The notes under the pieces were generated by a model. The model did not search any database, had not been told where the DNA came from, and saw only the letters and a program-made list of their open reading frames with translations. This document shows positions 42,424 to 50,808 of a stretch of 63,824 bases of DNA, in pieces. Source of the DNA: Clostridia bacterium (lineage in GTDB: Bacteria > Bacillota > Clostridia > Oscillospirales > CAG-272); the NCBI GenBank assembly GCA_017503105.1, contig JAFVTS010000031.1, forward strand, positions 1 through 63,824, read 5' to 3'. The position numbers and the translations under genes are program-made. Each line of letters opens with the position of its first letter. Position 1 is the stretch's first letter.

Positions 42424-42458
42424 AAAAAGAGCTATGGCGAAAGTCATAGCTTTTTTTT
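42424..42458. terminator. Terminator of the spore protein gene
   Basis: AGCTATG/CATAGCT stem with A-rich 5' and T8 3' arms; works on both strands for the convergent AraC gene. Confidence 0.8.
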
Positions 42459-42539
42459 ACCTTATGCTGTCGAGATTAAAATTGATAGATTTGTGCTTCT
42501 TTATGATATTTTCGGAATTGTGCTCTTCTTCTTCATTTG

Positions 42540-43397
42540 TTATAATAGTTTTAGCATTTTGCGGAATTCCGAGGGACTTTGTCCCTTTATTTCCTTGAAT
42601 TTTCTTGTAAAGTATGAGGGCGAGTCATATCCAAGAGAATACGCAATATCGGTTATTCTAAGCGTTTTATCCGTTATCATCATCTGTTCCGCTGCGCTTA
42701 TTTTCATTTCGTTTATGAACTCGACGGCAGAGGTCGCGAGATTGTTTTTCAAAATTCTCGCAAGGTGGCTATAACTTATGTGAAGTGCGTCGGCAATATC
42801 TCGGGGAGAGATATCTTCGCTTATATGTCGGCGAATATACTCCTCGGCATTCATAAGATACTCGCTGAGCTCGGTATTTACCGCGCTTGACGTGGAGGAG
42901 ATCCTGTAAAGCTCCGCGTGAACTCTTAAGATTTCCGATCTTACGACTAACTCACGCATATCACTTTTGTCACGTGCTGTTTTGCGGAGCAGGACAAGGC
43001 TCTCGCTGATGGAAAGTGCGCTCGGATCGTTTGCCGTAACAACGAAGCTTTTCACCCTGCCGTATCTGAACGGTGCCAGATATTTCATATTTATGGAGGA
43101 TATTTCCGAGGAATAGATAACTCCTTCGGTATATCCTAATACGTAATTGTCGTAGCTTTTGCCGAGCGAGCGCACTCCGTGAAGAGCCCTGGGGACGAAA
43201 ACGGCAATATCACCGCGCGAGAGCTCGTATTCTCCGTCTTCAAGCGCTATTTTCATAGGCTCGCCCTTGACCTCGAATATTTCAAAGCAATCGTGCCAAT
43301 GAAGTGCGCATTCGTATCCGCCGTCACCTGTTTGATGGCTGAATGAAAAATCCGAGCTTTTTTTATCACCGAAATTCAAAGGAATACTGCTTTTCAT
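42540..43397 (-). CDS. AraC family regulator, probably of the FAD/GH78 unit
   Basis: A 285-residue regulator. Cupin-type start (YECALHWHDCFEIFEVKG, GDIAVFVPRALHGVRSLG) and a C-terminal double helix-turn-helix (SPRDIADALHISYSHLARIL; ITDIAYSLGYDSPSYFTRKF) ending SPSEFRKMLKLL. It is divergent from the FAD oxidoreductase gene over 73 bases containing its TTGACT-17-TATAAT promoter, so it probably controls that pair. Confidence 0.87.
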   Translation of the reverse strand: MKSSIPLNFGDKKSSDFSFSHQTGDGGYECALHWHDCFEIFEVKGEPMKIALEDGEYELSRGDIAVFVPRALHGVRSLGKSYDNYVLGYTEGVIYSSEISSINMKYLAPFRYGRVKSFVVTANDPSALSISESLVLLRKTARDKSDMRELVVRSEILRVHAELYRISSTSSAVNTELSEYLMNAEEYIRRHISEDISPRDIADALHISYSHLARILKNNLATSAVEFINEMKISAAEQMMITDKTLRITDIAYSLGYDSPSYFTRKFKEIKGQSPSEFRKMLKLL

Positions 43398-43425
43398 ATA
43401 TTTTCCACATGTTGTTTTTTTGTAT

Positions 43426-43454
43426 ATTATATCACAAATCTATCATAAAGTCAA
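43426..43454 (-). promoter_or_regulatory. Promoter of the 42540 AraC gene
   Basis: Minus-strand TTGACT (43454-43449), 17-base spacer, TATAAT (43431-43426). Lies in the 73-base divergent gap, partly overlapping the RBS region of the opposite gene. Confidence 0.75.
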
Positions 43455-43470
43455 TTGAAAGGAAGAGAAA

Positions 43471-44682
43471 ATGAGCACCGAATTTATTAAAGAAGATATT
43501 AGTACACCCGTCAAGTACGAGTGTGACGTTTGTGTAGCGGGCGGAGGTGTTGCGGGAATTGCCGCGGCTCTTTCTGCGGCAAGAGCGGGGCGCGCTTTGG
43601 GATTGAAGACAGAGGTAATACTTCTTGAGCGCGGATTTATGCTCGGCGGTCTTGCCACCGCAGGACTTGTAACGATTTATTTGCCTATTTGCGACGGTGA
43701 GGGAAATCAGGTTTGCTTTGGTATTACGGAGGAACTCTTCCATCTGTCAATCGAGCACGGAGCTGAAGATATGTACCCCACCGCTTGGTTTGACGGTAAC
43801 GATATTGAGGAAAGAAAAAAGCATCGCTTTCAAGTACAGTTCAATGCACAGCTGTTTGCAACGAGCGCAGAGAAGCTTCTTTTAAAAGAAGGAGTTAAAA
43901 TACTGTACGGAGCGCCTGCCGTAGGGTGCGTGAATGATAATGGAAAAATTACTCACGTTGTCATTGAGGGAAAGGGTGGCCGAGAGGCAATAAGAGTAAG
44001 AAAATCGGTTGTTGATACTACGGGAGACGCGGATATTTGCAAGCTCGCAGGTGCTCTCACAGACACATTTCCGGAGGGAAATAAGCTCGCCGCTTGGTAT
44101 TACGGTTACGGTGAGCATAACCTTAAACTGTATATGTGCGGAGTTCACGACGTTCCCGATACAACAGAAAACACCGAGCTTCAGGATTTAAGAAGGTTTT
44201 CGGGACTTGACACAGAGGAGCTTTCGGAGCTTGTCGAGCTTCAGCACGCATCTCTTGTTAACAATGTTCTTGATAGAAGAAAAACTATTACCGATCTTGT
44301 TCCCGTCACGATATCGACCATTCCTACCGTCCGTATGACGAGGAGGTTAATCGGTGCCGAAACTCAGGATATAGGTGACTCGTGCGTACATTATCCCGAT
44401 AGCGTTGGAATCTATCCCAGCTGGAGGAAGAGAGGCGTCGTGTACGAGCTTCCGCTATCCATTCTTTACGGCAAAGAGGTAAAGAACCTTTTGACTGCAG
44501 GCAGGTCGGTATCCGTAACGAACGCCCTTTGGGACATTACCCGTGTAATACCAGTGTGTGCGGTGACGGGAGAAGCGGCAGGAGCAGCCGCCGCACTTAG
44601 TGACGATATGACGAAAATAGATATAGATAAGTTGAGAGCATATCTTGGCTCGTGCGGGGTACTTTTGGAATGGAAAAAGTGA
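43471..44682 (+). CDS. FAD-dependent oxidoreductase of the glycan locus
   Basis: A 403-residue cytoplasmic flavoprotein of the FAD_oxidored type. FAD-binding Rossmann motif VAGGGVAGIAAALSAAR near residue 21, LERGFMLGGLATAG as the flavin contact, and DTTGDADICKLAG as the second FAD motif. Substrate unknown; related proteins often sit beside glycosidases in Clostridia and may oxidise or dehydrate sugars. The GH78 gene begins 13 bases before its stop. RBS AAAGGAAG. Confidence 0.82.
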   Translation: MSTEFIKEDISTPVKYECDVCVAGGGVAGIAAALSAARAGRALGLKTEVILLERGFMLGGLATAGLVTIYLPICDGEGNQVCFGITEELFHLSIEHGAEDMYPTAWFDGNDIEERKKHRFQVQFNAQLFATSAEKLLLKEGVKILYGAPAVGCVNDNGKITHVVIEGKGGREAIRVRKSVVDTTGDADICKLAGALTDTFPEGNKLAAWYYGYGEHNLKLYMCGVHDVPDTTENTELQDLRRFSGLDTEELSELVELQHASLVNNVLDRRKTITDLVPVTISTIPTVRMTRRLIGAETQDIGDSCVHYPDSVGIYPSWRKRGVVYELPLSILYGKEVKNLLTAGRSVSVTNALWDITRVIPVCAVTGEAAGAAAALSDDMTKIDIDKLRAYLGSCGVLLEWKK

Positions 44683-46820
44683 ATAAAATAGAAGAATATA
44701 CATACGAGCAATCACCGTTTGCAGGGTCGCGTTGGATTGCCCCGACGTATTCTGTCGACGTAGCTGTAATTACTCGTAAATTTACACTAAATGCAAATCT
44801 TAAAGGCCACCTTTATATATGCGGACTCGGTTACTTTGAAGCAACCGTTAACGGTCAGCGTTTGACGCAAGATAAGCTTATCCCTGTCGCGACCGATTAT
44901 CACACTCGCGATCTTTCGGAAGCTACGTACACGGCTACGGATATAAGAACTCACAGAATGTATTACTACGAGTATGACGTAGAAGGATTCTTAAAGCAGG
45001 GAGAGAACGTACTCGAGGTAACGCTCGGCGGCGGATGGTATACGCAGAGAGAACGTATAGCTGAGGGAAAGATGCACTATCTTGACAGACCCCGACTTGT
45101 TTTCACTCTTGCTTTTGATGATATGAGTATATACTCTGACGGAACTGAAACGTGGTGCGAATCGGAAATCAGAAGCTCAAATATTTTCATCGGAGAAGTT
45201 ATTGATTATAGATTTCGTGATAATGCTCCAAAGCCCGTCATATTTCTTCCTCACCCGGAGGAGAGCATATTTTCTCCGAGCATAGGCATACCCGACAGAA
45301 TAATAAGAAAAATACGCCCTCGGATTTTGTCGGAGCGTAACGGGAAAAGAATATACGATGCGGGCGAAAACGTCAGCGCATTGGTTGCTTTGCGCGCCAA
45401 CCGAGGAAAATTCACTCTGCGTTATTCGGAATATCTTGACGGGGAGGGCAATCTTGATTTTACCACTACGGGCGCTCACTATAAGGGCACCTCGGGGAAG
45501 CCGCAGATTATGACCGACGTATTTATTTCCGACGGCGAGAGCCGTACGTTTATGCCGCACTTCACCTGGCACGCATTCAGATATTTTGAGATCGAAGGCG
45601 ACAGCGCGGGAATAGAGGACGTTGAGGTGTGCGTGATCCATTCCGACGTCGGTTTGACCGCAGAGTTTGATTCGGATAGCGAGGGGGCGAATTTTCTCTT
45701 TGATGCCTACGTGAGAACGCAGCTTTCAAATTATCACGGCTCTTACCCATCCGATTGCCCTCACAGAGAAAGACTCGGTTACACGGGTGACGGTCAGCTC
45801 TGTGCTCCTGCGGCTATGATGATACTTGATTCAAAGGCGCTTTACCGAAAATGGATCCGCGATATTCTCGACTGTCAGGATATAAATACGGGTCACGTGC
45901 AACACACAGCGCCGTTTCAGGGCGGAGGCGGCGGACCTTGCGGCTGGGGAGGCGCGATTATTACCGTGCCTTATGCGTTCGTTAAGCAATTTGCTGACAG
46001 GTCTATCCTTAGAGAGGCACTTCCCGCTATGCGCCGTTATATAAAGTTTACCGAGAGTTGTATGGAAAACGGAACGGTCGTGCGCGAATCGAAGGGCGGT
46101 TGGTGCCTTGGAGATTGGAAATATCTTGACTCGGGCAAGGTTCCCGAGCATTTTGTCAATACGGCGCTCTTTGTGCGCGCTTTGCGAATGTATCGCGAAA
46201 TGTCGGGCAGTAATGAGTTTGAATACCTTGAAGCCGTCTGCCTTTCGGCGCTTGAGCGTGAATACGTGGCTCTGAAGGAGATAGGTGCGGCTTCCGTGTG
46301 GGCGACGTATGTCGGTATCGAAAGTCCGGAAATCCCCCGAAAATACTACGAAGCCCTCGGAAAATTTGACACGGGATTTCTCGCAACGGACGCTCTTGTT
46401 GAAATCCTTTTCAAGCACGGATACGCCGACACGGCAAATAAGCTCCTCTCATCAGGCGCAACAGGCTCTTTTCTTGAAATGAAAAGAAGGGGCGCGACCT
46501 CGCTTTTTGAGAGCTGGGGGTGCCGCGGTTCGGGATCGCACCCGATGTTCGGCGCTTGCACGCGCTCTCTTTTTGAGGGGATTCTCGGCATCAGACAATC
46601 GGACGGCTCTTACGGATATGAAAAAATTTGTTTTTGCCCCGCCTTGCCGACAGGTATGAATTACGCTCGCGGATCGATCATCACTCCTCGCGGGAAAATT
46701 TCCGTTGTACTCAAACGCCGTGATGAAAAAATCGAAGCGATTCTGGTCGTTCCCGATTCGGTTGCCGTGATCAATGAGGCAGGGGAATGCTATTCTGTTG
46801 ACATCGTGCAAAATCTATGA
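44670..46820 (+). CDS. GH78 alpha-L-rhamnosidase
   Basis: A 716-residue intracellular inverting rhamnosidase. N-terminal beta domains (GHLYICGLGYFEATVNGQRL, about residues 30-260) precede the alpha-barrel with the family block DCPHRERLGYTGDGQLCAP (about 370), which contains the general-acid residues. A C-terminal beta domain (RGSIITPRGKISVVL) closes the chain. ATG 44670 is used; GTG 44679 overlapping the flavoprotein stop is an alternative. No signal peptide. It is likely to trim rhamnose from imported oligosaccharides. Confidence 0.88.
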   Translation: MEKVNKIEEYTYEQSPFAGSRWIAPTYSVDVAVITRKFTLNANLKGHLYICGLGYFEATVNGQRLTQDKLIPVATDYHTRDLSEATYTATDIRTHRMYYYEYDVEGFLKQGENVLEVTLGGGWYTQRERIAEGKMHYLDRPRLVFTLAFDDMSIYSDGTETWCESEIRSSNIFIGEVIDYRFRDNAPKPVIFLPHPEESIFSPSIGIPDRIIRKIRPRILSERNGKRIYDAGENVSALVALRANRGKFTLRYSEYLDGEGNLDFTTTGAHYKGTSGKPQIMTDVFISDGESRTFMPHFTWHAFRYFEIEGDSAGIEDVEVCVIHSDVGLTAEFDSDSEGANFLFDAYVRTQLSNYHGSYPSDCPHRERLGYTGDGQLCAPAAMMILDSKALYRKWIRDILDCQDINTGHVQHTAPFQGGGGGPCGWGGAIITVPYAFVKQFADRSILREALPAMRRYIKFTESCMENGTVVRESKGGWCLGDWKYLDSGKVPEHFVNTALFVRALRMYREMSGSNEFEYLEAVCLSALEREYVALKEIGAASVWATYVGIESPEIPRKYYEALGKFDTGFLATDALVEILFKHGYADTANKLLSSGATGSFLEMKRRGATSLFESWGCRGSGSHPMFGACTRSLFEGILGIRQSDGSYGYEKICFCPALPTGMNYARGSIITPRGKISVVLKRRDEKIEAILVVPDSVAVINEAGECYSVDIVQNL

Positions 46821-46910
46821 AGCAGTTATTGGAATAAAACACGTGCGCTTTTATGATTATGCAAGATTTCTTTGAATATTGCGAGGGCAATGAGCGCGGT
46901 TGCCGTTATT

Positions 46911-47017
46911 ATTCGGCGAAGTATAGGGAAAAATTTACACTCTCAAAACTGCTCCGCACCGTACGGCGAATAGATTTTTGATGGATTTTGACACAGCTTG
47001 GCGAAGTCAAGTGCGGA
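46911..47017 (+). repeat. Dispersed repeat shared with the right end of the window
   Basis: 46929-47017 is found inverted at 63259-63347 (two mismatches in 89). 46911-46938 is found directly at 63396-63423. It includes an ATG and the first 12 codons (MDFDTAWRSQVR) that also begin the HTH gene at 63023. Confidence 0.8.
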
Positions 47018-47085
47018 ATTTACAAGCCGAGATGCGGCAAAAGACGCGAAAATGTATCTTTATCTGCTCTATTCAGGTTCGAGGT

Positions 47086-47184
47086 GTGTGCTTGTCTCGG
47101 CGAGGCAGGCGGGGTACCCCGAAACGAGCGAAGCGAGTTTTGGGGGCTAGCCAGCCGAGCCGACTTGTATAGGGACAAGCACAC
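47086..47184. repeat. 99-bp inverted repeat with REP-like core
   Basis: GTGTGCTTGTC (47086-47096) and its perfect complement (47174-47184) enclose a palindromic CCCCGAAAC...GTTTTGGGG core. A transposon remnant or REP-type element is possible. Confidence 0.5.
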
Positions 47185-47335
47185 GCCGTGATCTCGGGTT
47201 CGACTTTAGGGTAAGATTTATTATAGAATGATTATTATAAATTACATTATAAGATGAAAATGATGCATTACAATTTTTTGGAAGATAAAACTTGAAAAAG
47301 TAGAGCTTATAAAGCAGGGGCACATTACATTTACG

Positions 47336-48223
47336 TTAACGTTCTGCTTTATTTCTGAAAGACGCAGGGGAGATACCGTACTCTTTTTTGAAAGCTCTGC
47401 TTAAATGCGAGGCGTCGGAAAAGCCTGTTTTGTTAGCTATATCGGAAAGAGACTGTGTGGTTGTAATAAGCATATTTTTTGCCGCTCCGAGTCTTTTTTT
47501 TGTTATATATTCCCCGGGGGGCATTCCGCAAAAGTCCTTGAATTTTTTTAAAAACGCGGTTCTTGACAGATGAGTTGCACGCGTGAGCATAGATATAGTT
47601 ATTTTTTCGTAGTAGCGCTCGTGAATAATAGAAAGTGCTTTGACAAATGTGGTGTCACGGCTGTGCGCGTTATCGTGATCGTTGATCGTATTTTCCATAT
47701 ACATTTTACACAGGGTGGAAATTGCCAGGAGTGAAAATGCATTACGTATACACATTACGTAATTGTCGTTACGGTTTTTATACTCTCTTACTTTGGTAAG
47801 GAGCTCTTGAACCGTGCAAAACTGTTCATCGGTCAGCTTCAAATACATAGGCTTCGCGGCATTTGCACGAATACTCGGCTCTATATCGAATAGCATACCA
47901 AAACCGGGTAACAGCTGAAGATCTGCAAGATTTTTTTGCATAAATGCGCTGCTTATCAGTATATGGTGAACGTTTAGGCTCTCGCTCTCCTCAAATCCGT
48001 GGTTTACGCCGGGCGGTATGATGAAAACGTCACCTAATGTGACGCTTATGGAGCTGTCACCTATAAGATGTTTGCCTCGTCCGCCCGTGACTACTGCTAC
48101 CTCAAAAAATGCGTGCGAATGAAGCGGTGCTTCATAATTGAATTTTAACAAAAAGCGAGAATATTCCAGCGGGTTCAAAAAGGTGTTTTTATCAAGATGG
48201 TGAATAATTTCAGGCGTACTCAT
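47336..48223 (-). CDS. AraC family regulator of the GH95 unit
   Basis: A 295-residue regulator. ATG 48223 (MSTPEIIHHLDKNTF) follows AAAGGAG; a longer frame upstream would read through the promoter. Cupin sensor (APLHSHAFFEVAVVTGGRG; GDVFIIPPGVNHGFEE) and two helix-turn-helix motifs (ITISMLTRATHLSRTAFLKKF; LSDIANKTGFSDASHLSRAF) ending GISPASFRNKAER. It is divergent from the fucosidase gene by 143 bases. Confidence 0.87.
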   Translation of the reverse strand: MSTPEIIHHLDKNTFLNPLEYSRFLLKFNYEAPLHSHAFFEVAVVTGGRGKHLIGDSSISVTLGDVFIIPPGVNHGFEESESLNVHHILISSAFMQKNLADLQLLPGFGMLFDIEPSIRANAAKPMYLKLTDEQFCTVQELLTKVREYKNRNDNYVMCIRNAFSLLAISTLCKMYMENTINDHDNAHSRDTTFVKALSIIHERYYEKITISMLTRATHLSRTAFLKKFKDFCGMPPGEYITKKRLGAAKNMLITTTQSLSDIANKTGFSDASHLSRAFKKEYGISPASFRNKAER

Positions 48224-48275
48224 AAAGGCTCCTTTGTGTACGATTTTACATAAATAAATGTATTTTTGTACCTTG

Positions 48276-48304
48276 ATTATACCACAAAAAAATGATAAAA
48301 TCAA
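48276..48304 (-). promoter_or_regulatory. Promoter of the 47336 AraC gene
   Basis: Minus-strand TTGATT (48304-48299), 17-base spacer, TATAAT (48281-48276). Confidence 0.75.
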
Positions 48305-48366
48305 GTTGAAAAGTAAAAAAGTAGAAAAGCAAGCTACAAAAGTCACGGCAAAAAGGGGCGAGAAAA

Positions 48367-50754
48367 GTGGAGAATCTCTTATATTACAATAATGAAGCAA
48401 AATGCTTCGAAGAGGCTCTACCGATCGGTAACGGTAGGCTCGGAGCAATGGTTTACGGTGGAGTCTCACATGAAAGGATCTCGCTAAACGATGATACTGC
48501 ATGGAGCGGTACAGGAAAAATTCACCCTGCTCCCGATGGGGCGTATGAGGCTTATATCAAGGCAAGGGAGCTCGTGCTCCAAAACAAAATATATGAGGCA
48601 CAAAAAACACTTGGCGACGGCTTTTTAGGGATGTGGTCTCAGGTTTATATGGCAATCGGAAACGTGTATCTTGATTTCGGACATAATAACGTTGCCGATT
48701 ACCGCAGATCGCTTGATATTGCAAATGCGATTTGCGCGATTAGGTATAAAACCGACGGTGTTACGTATAAAAGAGAGATTATCGCATCCTGTCCTGATGA
48801 CGTTATAGCCGTCAAGCTTTCGGCAGATAAGGCGAAAGCCTTGAGCTTTACGCTCAGTACTGATACTCAGCTAAAGGAAATTGAAAGAGAATTTGACGGA
48901 TGTAACTATATTTTCACCCTAAGATGTCCGTCGAACGGTTGTATTTATCCTTTCGTACAGGATGTCCCGTTCATTTACGACGAAGCAGAAAGGGGTATTA
49001 CCGTCACGGTTGCAATTAAGGTGCAAAGCGACGGTGCTGTCACGGGGAGCGATGAATATGTCAGAGTCGAAAATGCCACCGCTGCGGTTGTTTATATCAG
49101 TATAAAGACGAGCTTTAACGGATGGAACAAAAATCCCGACACCGAAGGACTGAATCACCGCGCCAATGCTTTAAAGGTGTTAGATAAGTTAAATGGCACA
49201 GAATACGATCGGGTAAAGGCGGATCACGTAAAAGACTATTCCGCTCTTTACGGTAGAGTCAGTCTTGATTTGAACTCAAAGAACAATACCGACACTTTAA
49301 CAAGGCTTAAGAACTTTGACGGTAGCGATCTTGGACTTTACGAGCTTTTATTCGGCTTTGGCAGATATCTCACCATTGCTTCATCAAGAAGCGGAACTCA
49401 AGCAACGAATCTGCAGGGTATCTGGAATGAAAAACCGGTTGCTCCGTGGAGCTCCAACTATACGCTTAATATTAACACGCAAATGAATTATTGGCCGACT
49501 CTTATTACTAATCTTGAGGAGTGCTATGAGCCGTTTGTCGCTCTTGCAAAAAGATTGCGTGAATCCGGAACAAAAACGGCGCGCGATTTCTATCATGCAA
49601 GAGGCTTTGTCTCGCACCACAACTCCGACCTTTGGGCAATGACCAACCCCGTCGGTTATAAACGCGGTGCCGCGGCTTGCGTTTATTCATTCTGGAATAT
49701 GAGCTCGGCGTGGATCGCTTGTCAGCTTTTTGACCTCTATGAGTATACTCTCGACAGGGAAAAACTCTCTGAGATATATCCAATTATCAGCGATGCGACG
49801 TTGTTTTATTTAGATACAATATACAAGGATGAAGAGGGGTATATGATATCGCCCTCGACCTCTCCTGAAAATCATTACGTACGAGACAATGACGGAATAA
49901 ACGACGCAAACTGCGAGGATATGAGCAATACCGATGAGTTCTCGGTAAAGATTGCAAAATCGGGACCAATGCTCAGTGTTTCTAAAACGACAGCAATGTC
50001 CGCGAGCCTTCTGAAAGAGCTTTTCGTGATATATCTTAAAGCCTCGGAGCTTCTCAACGTTAAAAACGAGATTACGGAAAAGGTGATTCAAATTCTCCCG
50101 GAGCTTTATCCGATAAAGATATCTGACGGCGGATACATAATGGAGTGGGCTTACGATGAGGTTGAAAGCGACCAAAATCACAGACACTTATCTCATCTTT
50201 ACAGCCTCTTTCCGGGAAATCAGATTTCACAAAAACGCGAGCCCGAGCTTGTAAAGGCGTGCAAAAAAACACTTGAAAGGCGTGGGGATGAGGGAACAGG
50301 ATGGGGACTTGCCTGGAAAGTCAATCTCTGGGCGCGCTTGAAGGAAGGAAATCGCGCTCTTAAGCTTTTGTCTCGAATTCTTAAACTTTCGGTCCCAACC
50401 GATACAATCAACCTTGTCGGTGATGGCGGCGGGACGTTCCCGAATATGTTTGATTCGCATCCTCCATTTCAAATTGACGGAAACTTCGGTGTAACAGCTG
50501 CCATCTGCAATATGCTTATGCAAAGCGAGATCGGACGCATTGAGCTTTTACCGGCTCTTCCGGATGCTTGGAAGGATGGATGTATACGCGGAATCGTAGC
50601 AAAGGGTAACGTTAAAATATCGATGAAGTGGGAAAACGGAAGGGTTATAAGTCTTGTTATGCGTACTCCGTTGAAGCAGACTGTAGCGATAGAGGTCAAC
50701 GGACGCGAGATTGTTATTACTTTACCATCCGATGAAGATTACACCTTGATCTAA
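48367..50754 (+). CDS. GH95 alpha-L-fucosidase/galactosidase
   Basis: A 795-residue intracellular inverting enzyme. Family blocks: EEALPIGNGRLGAMVYGG with SLNDDTAWSG at the N-terminus, QATNLQGIWNEKPVAPWSSN around 352, and SHPPFQIDGNFGVTAAI near 700, which border the active-site Glu/Asp/Asn residues. The start is GTG 48367 with AGGGG upstream; the frame has no nearer ATG. GH95 removes alpha-1,2-linked L-fucose or L-galactose. It is followed at 54 bases by the heparinase-like gene, probably on the same transcript. Confidence 0.9.
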   Translation: MENLLYYNNEAKCFEEALPIGNGRLGAMVYGGVSHERISLNDDTAWSGTGKIHPAPDGAYEAYIKARELVLQNKIYEAQKTLGDGFLGMWSQVYMAIGNVYLDFGHNNVADYRRSLDIANAICAIRYKTDGVTYKREIIASCPDDVIAVKLSADKAKALSFTLSTDTQLKEIEREFDGCNYIFTLRCPSNGCIYPFVQDVPFIYDEAERGITVTVAIKVQSDGAVTGSDEYVRVENATAAVVYISIKTSFNGWNKNPDTEGLNHRANALKVLDKLNGTEYDRVKADHVKDYSALYGRVSLDLNSKNNTDTLTRLKNFDGSDLGLYELLFGFGRYLTIASSRSGTQATNLQGIWNEKPVAPWSSNYTLNINTQMNYWPTLITNLEECYEPFVALAKRLRESGTKTARDFYHARGFVSHHNSDLWAMTNPVGYKRGAAACVYSFWNMSSAWIACQLFDLYEYTLDREKLSEIYPIISDATLFYLDTIYKDEEGYMISPSTSPENHYVRDNDGINDANCEDMSNTDEFSVKIAKSGPMLSVSKTTAMSASLLKELFVIYLKASELLNVKNEITEKVIQILPELYPIKISDGGYIMEWAYDEVESDQNHRHLSHLYSLFPGNQISQKREPELVKACKKTLERRGDEGTGWGLAWKVNLWARLKEGNRALKLLSRILKLSVPTDTINLVGDGGGTFPNMFDSHPPFQIDGNFGVTAAICNMLMQSEIGRIELLPALPDAWKDGCIRGIVAKGNVKISMKWENGRVISLVMRTPLKQTVAIEVNGREIVITLPSDEDYTLI

Positions 50755-50808
50755 AATTTGCTAAAACAACCATATAAAATATACGGCGAAGTCCGAAAGG
50801 AGAACAAA

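Larger units (their letters stand above)
46821..47335. other. 515-base gene-free stretch with repeats
   Basis: No convincing gene. It holds the repeat at 46911-47017, short frames generated by that repeat (46853-46981 and one from 46981), and an inverted repeat at 47086-47184. The left 90 bases show no terminator I can support for the GH78 gene. Confidence 0.6.

Noticed and set aside
46853-47191. Short overlapping frames after GH78
   Set aside because: No ribosome site and sequence made of dispersed repeats; treated as non-coding.
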